DNA of 7,150 nucleotides from Prolixibacteraceae bacterium (GTDB taxonomy: Bacteria; Bacteroidota; Bacteroidia; Bacteroidales; Prolixibacteraceae). Below the pieces are notes generated by a model. That model was given only the letters and a program-made list of their open reading frames with translations. It ran no database searches and had not been told where the DNA came from. The position numbers and the translations under genes were made by a program. The stretch spans positions 1-7,150 of the forward strand of contig DAIDJX010000173.1 of assembly GCA_027451165.1 (NCBI GenBank), in the 5' to 3' direction. Positions 5,718-7,150 of the stretch are shown here, piece after piece; position 1 is the stretch's first letter; each line of letters starts with the position of its first letter.

Positions 5718-7123
5718 AACATCAGCATTAGCATTAACATCACAGCTGGCACACTTAAATTGTCGAATCCGTTTGAACTGGCGGCTTCTGCTATGGTAGC
5801 TGCCAGGCTTATCAGGATGGACAGAGCAACCTGTTCTGTCACAGCAAGTTCATAATAAACAGGAAGACAGGTATACAGGATAACCAGGGAAACAGCGAAG
5901 AATACGGCAGACCCCACCAGGGTCTTTGATGAATATTCATTTGTTATATGGTTTTTCCAGTGCCGGGTACCGAAGTTCAATCCCGCCCAGGCAGCGGAAG
6001 GATCAGAGATGGTCATCACCAGGACGGGTATAATGAATAATCCGTTATTGCCAAACCAGTCCGATGACATGTAAGCCAGGAGGATACCTGCGAAAAAGAG
6101 CGGACTGCCAAGGGTTTTCCGTCTGACTTTATGATGCGATATAAAAAAGCCCATAAGCCCGGTAGCGCCAAGGAATAAAGCAGACTGAATACAAATGGCC
6201 AGTACGTACCAACGGGAAGAAAACTGATCCAGCAGCAGAAGAGAGATCACTCCTGCTGCAACATGTGATGACATTCTTACCCATTCTGACCTTACTTTGA
6301 AAACATGCTGAATAATCTCACCCGCAAGAAGCACCATGAAAAACAGCCAGGTGATGAGCAGGTAGACCGCAATATTCTTATCCGGAGGGTGGGCAGCGAG
6401 GTAAGGTATCCCTGCAATTCCGGCCAGAGCTCCGGCAGCAATGAAGCTGTCGAACCGGTCGAACATCCCTCCGTGTTCCGGAAGTAAATTGCTGAAATCC
6501 TTCGTTTTGAAAGTTCTTTTATAGAACGACGCAAGGATATCTCCGGAAAAAGCGGCACAACAGAGTAGGAATCCCCAGATCAGGGAGGGTAATACAGAAA
6601 AGTCTACCGATTTTCTGATAAAGACCGATGTAACGATAGCTACCAAAAAACCTCCGGTCAGGCCTTCCCAGGTTTTGCCCGGGCTGATCGCCGGGAGGAG
6701 TTTTTTTCTGCCCGCCAGTTGGCCGGTGACCTGACTGGCCCCGTCAAAGACCAGGACAATAACATAGGTGTAAAGAATAAACCGGGCAGGTAACAGAACA
6801 AACAGCAGGAAAAACAACAGGAAAACAGCATACACTGACAATGAAATTACCTGGAAGCGGTCCCCCCCGACAGATTGTTCTGAATTCGCTTTGACCCTCA
6901 TCATTTCCAGGATTCCCACTGCATTGATCAGGATGACCAGGGCAGTGAAAACTTGTTTTTCAACGGTCAATGAACCGATAATGGTGATCACAATCAGGAG
7001 ATAGACGAAGTATTTCAGCCAGTTTTTTCTTTTTCCGGCAGAAGGCAGCCTGCGGTTAACCAGAATAATTCCCAGTCCACCGGCAAGAAATAGCAGCGTG
7101 ACAGTGACGAAAACCTGGTTCAT
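5714..7123 (-). CDS. Fusion of CDP-diacylglycerol synthase (CdsA) and CTP-dependent lipid kinase (Dgk1/SEC59/VTE5 type)
   Basis: 469 residues, about 13-15 hydrophobic segments. The N-terminal half (about 1-265) is a full-size CdsA, making CDP-diacylglycerol from phosphatidate and CTP. It shows Asp127-Gly128, 'SPGKTWEG' (147-154) and the entire CdsA signature at 199-225: Ser199, Lys202-Arg203, Lys208-Asp209, Pro215, His217-Gly-Gly219, Asp222-Arg223, Asp225. The C-terminal half (about 266-469) resembles the polyprenol/phytol/diacylglycerol kinase family: 'EWVRMSSHVAAG' (280-291), 'RRKTLGSPLFF' (334-344), 'SDPSAAWAG' (373-381), 'KTLVGS' (400-405) and 'DNLSVP' (454-459). Asp374 and Gly381 match the seven-residue spacing of essential residues I recall in yeast Dgk1 (Asp177, Gly184). 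The usual 'RK..H' is 'RM..H' here. Inferred joint role: CTP-driven phosphorylation of diacylglycerol, then activation to CDP-diacylglycerol. A polyprenol or phytol-like substrate is the alternative. The ATG at 7123 follows an A-rich leader, but the frame stays open to the window end, so a longer N-terminus is possible. Confidence 0.87.
   Translation of the reverse strand: MNQVFVTVTLLFLAGGLGIILVNRRLPSAGKRKNWLKYFVYLLIVITIIGSLTVEKQVFTALVILINAVGILEMMRVKANSEQSVGGDRFQVISLSVYAVFLLFFLLFVLLPARFILYTYVIVLVFDGASQVTGQLAGRKKLLPAISPGKTWEGLTGGFLVAIVTSVFIRKSVDFSVLPSLIWGFLLCCAAFSGDILASFYKRTFKTKDFSNLLPEHGGMFDRFDSFIAAGALAGIAGIPYLAAHPPDKNIAVYLLITWLFFMVLLAGEIIQHVFKVRSEWVRMSSHVAAGVISLLLLDQFSSRWYVLAICIQSALFLGATGLMGFFISHHKVRRKTLGSPLFFAGILLAYMSSDWFGNNGLFIIPVLVMTISDPSAAWAGLNFGTRHWKNHITNEYSSKTLVGSAVFFAVSLVILYTCLPVYYELAVTEQVALSILISLAATIAEAASSNGFDNLSVPAVMLMLMLML
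5717..5740 (-). repeat. Four-copy hexanucleotide repeat encoding a Met-Leu tail
   Basis: On the minus strand the last eight sense codons of the fusion gene read ATGTTA ATGCTA ATGCTG ATGTTA, four imperfect copies of ATGYTR giving MLMLMLML, followed directly by TGA. Copy changes would keep the frame and only lengthen or shorten the C-terminus. The repeated ATGs lie in the upstream gene's frame and are not alternative starts for the downstream gene. Confidence 0.9.
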
Positions 7124-7150
7124 GGTGACTTTTCTTTTTTTGTTTCTTGC
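7124..7150 (-). promoter_or_regulatory. A-rich leader upstream of the CdsA-kinase fusion
   Basis: On the minus strand the 27 bases before the ATG are mostly A (they include A7 and A4 runs), with no Shine-Dalgarno sequence. This is the usual look of a Bacteroidota translation start and supports the 7123 start. No stop codon lies in frame within these bases, so a start further upstream is not excluded, and the promoter is outside the window. Confidence 0.4.

Noticed and set aside
5587..5799. A 70-codon open frame on the plus strand across the junction of the two lipid genes.
   Set aside because: It is antisense to two genes with full family signatures and has no recognisable features of its own.
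1..7150. CRISPR array, tRNA or rRNA genes, insertion sequences.
   Set aside because: No spaced direct repeats, cloverleaf-like segments, transposase motifs or terminal inverted repeats were seen on reading both strands.

Overview
The window looks like chromosomal DNA from a member of the Bacteroidota. The clues are a C-terminal type IX secretion (T9SS) sorting domain, PKD and GEVED modules typical of that phylum, a Bacteroidota-type N-terminal 'YQAVARD' module on the first gene, and A-rich leaders without Shine-Dalgarno sequences. A T9SS-bearing free-living or environmental Bacteroidales-like lineage fits better than a gut Bacteroides, but the genus cannot be fixed from this sequence.

Layout: (1) positions 1-1916, plus strand, hold the 3' part of a large surface or fibre protein whose start lies before the window. 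It ends in a Peptidase_S74 self-cleaving chaperone domain. (2) Positions 1917-2045 are a short gap with a possible weak terminator, a possible promoter and a tandem 9-base repeat in the leader. (3) Positions 2046-5072, plus strand, encode a 1008-residue secreted papain-like (C1A) cysteine protease with signal peptide, pro-region, catalytic domain, Asp-rich cation-binding linker, three PKD domains, a GEVED domain and a T9SS sorting tail. (4) At 5099-5135 a strong hairpin serves as a shared terminator for convergent genes. (5) Positions 7123 to 5118, minus strand, hold two translationally coupled membrane lipid genes. The first is a fusion of a CDP-diacylglycerol synthase (CdsA) with a CTP-dependent lipid kinase of the Dgk1/SEC59/VTE5 type. 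The second is a CDP-alcohol phosphatidyltransferase.

The plus-strand genes are secreted or surface proteins and probably work independently of each other. The minus-strand pair forms a plausible three-step route: lipid alcohol (most simply diacylglycerol) to lipid phosphate, then to CDP-lipid, then to phospholipid. It could recycle diacylglycerol or make a special headgroup lipid. This pair is the most interesting content of the window. No RNA genes, CRISPR arrays or insertion sequences were seen.
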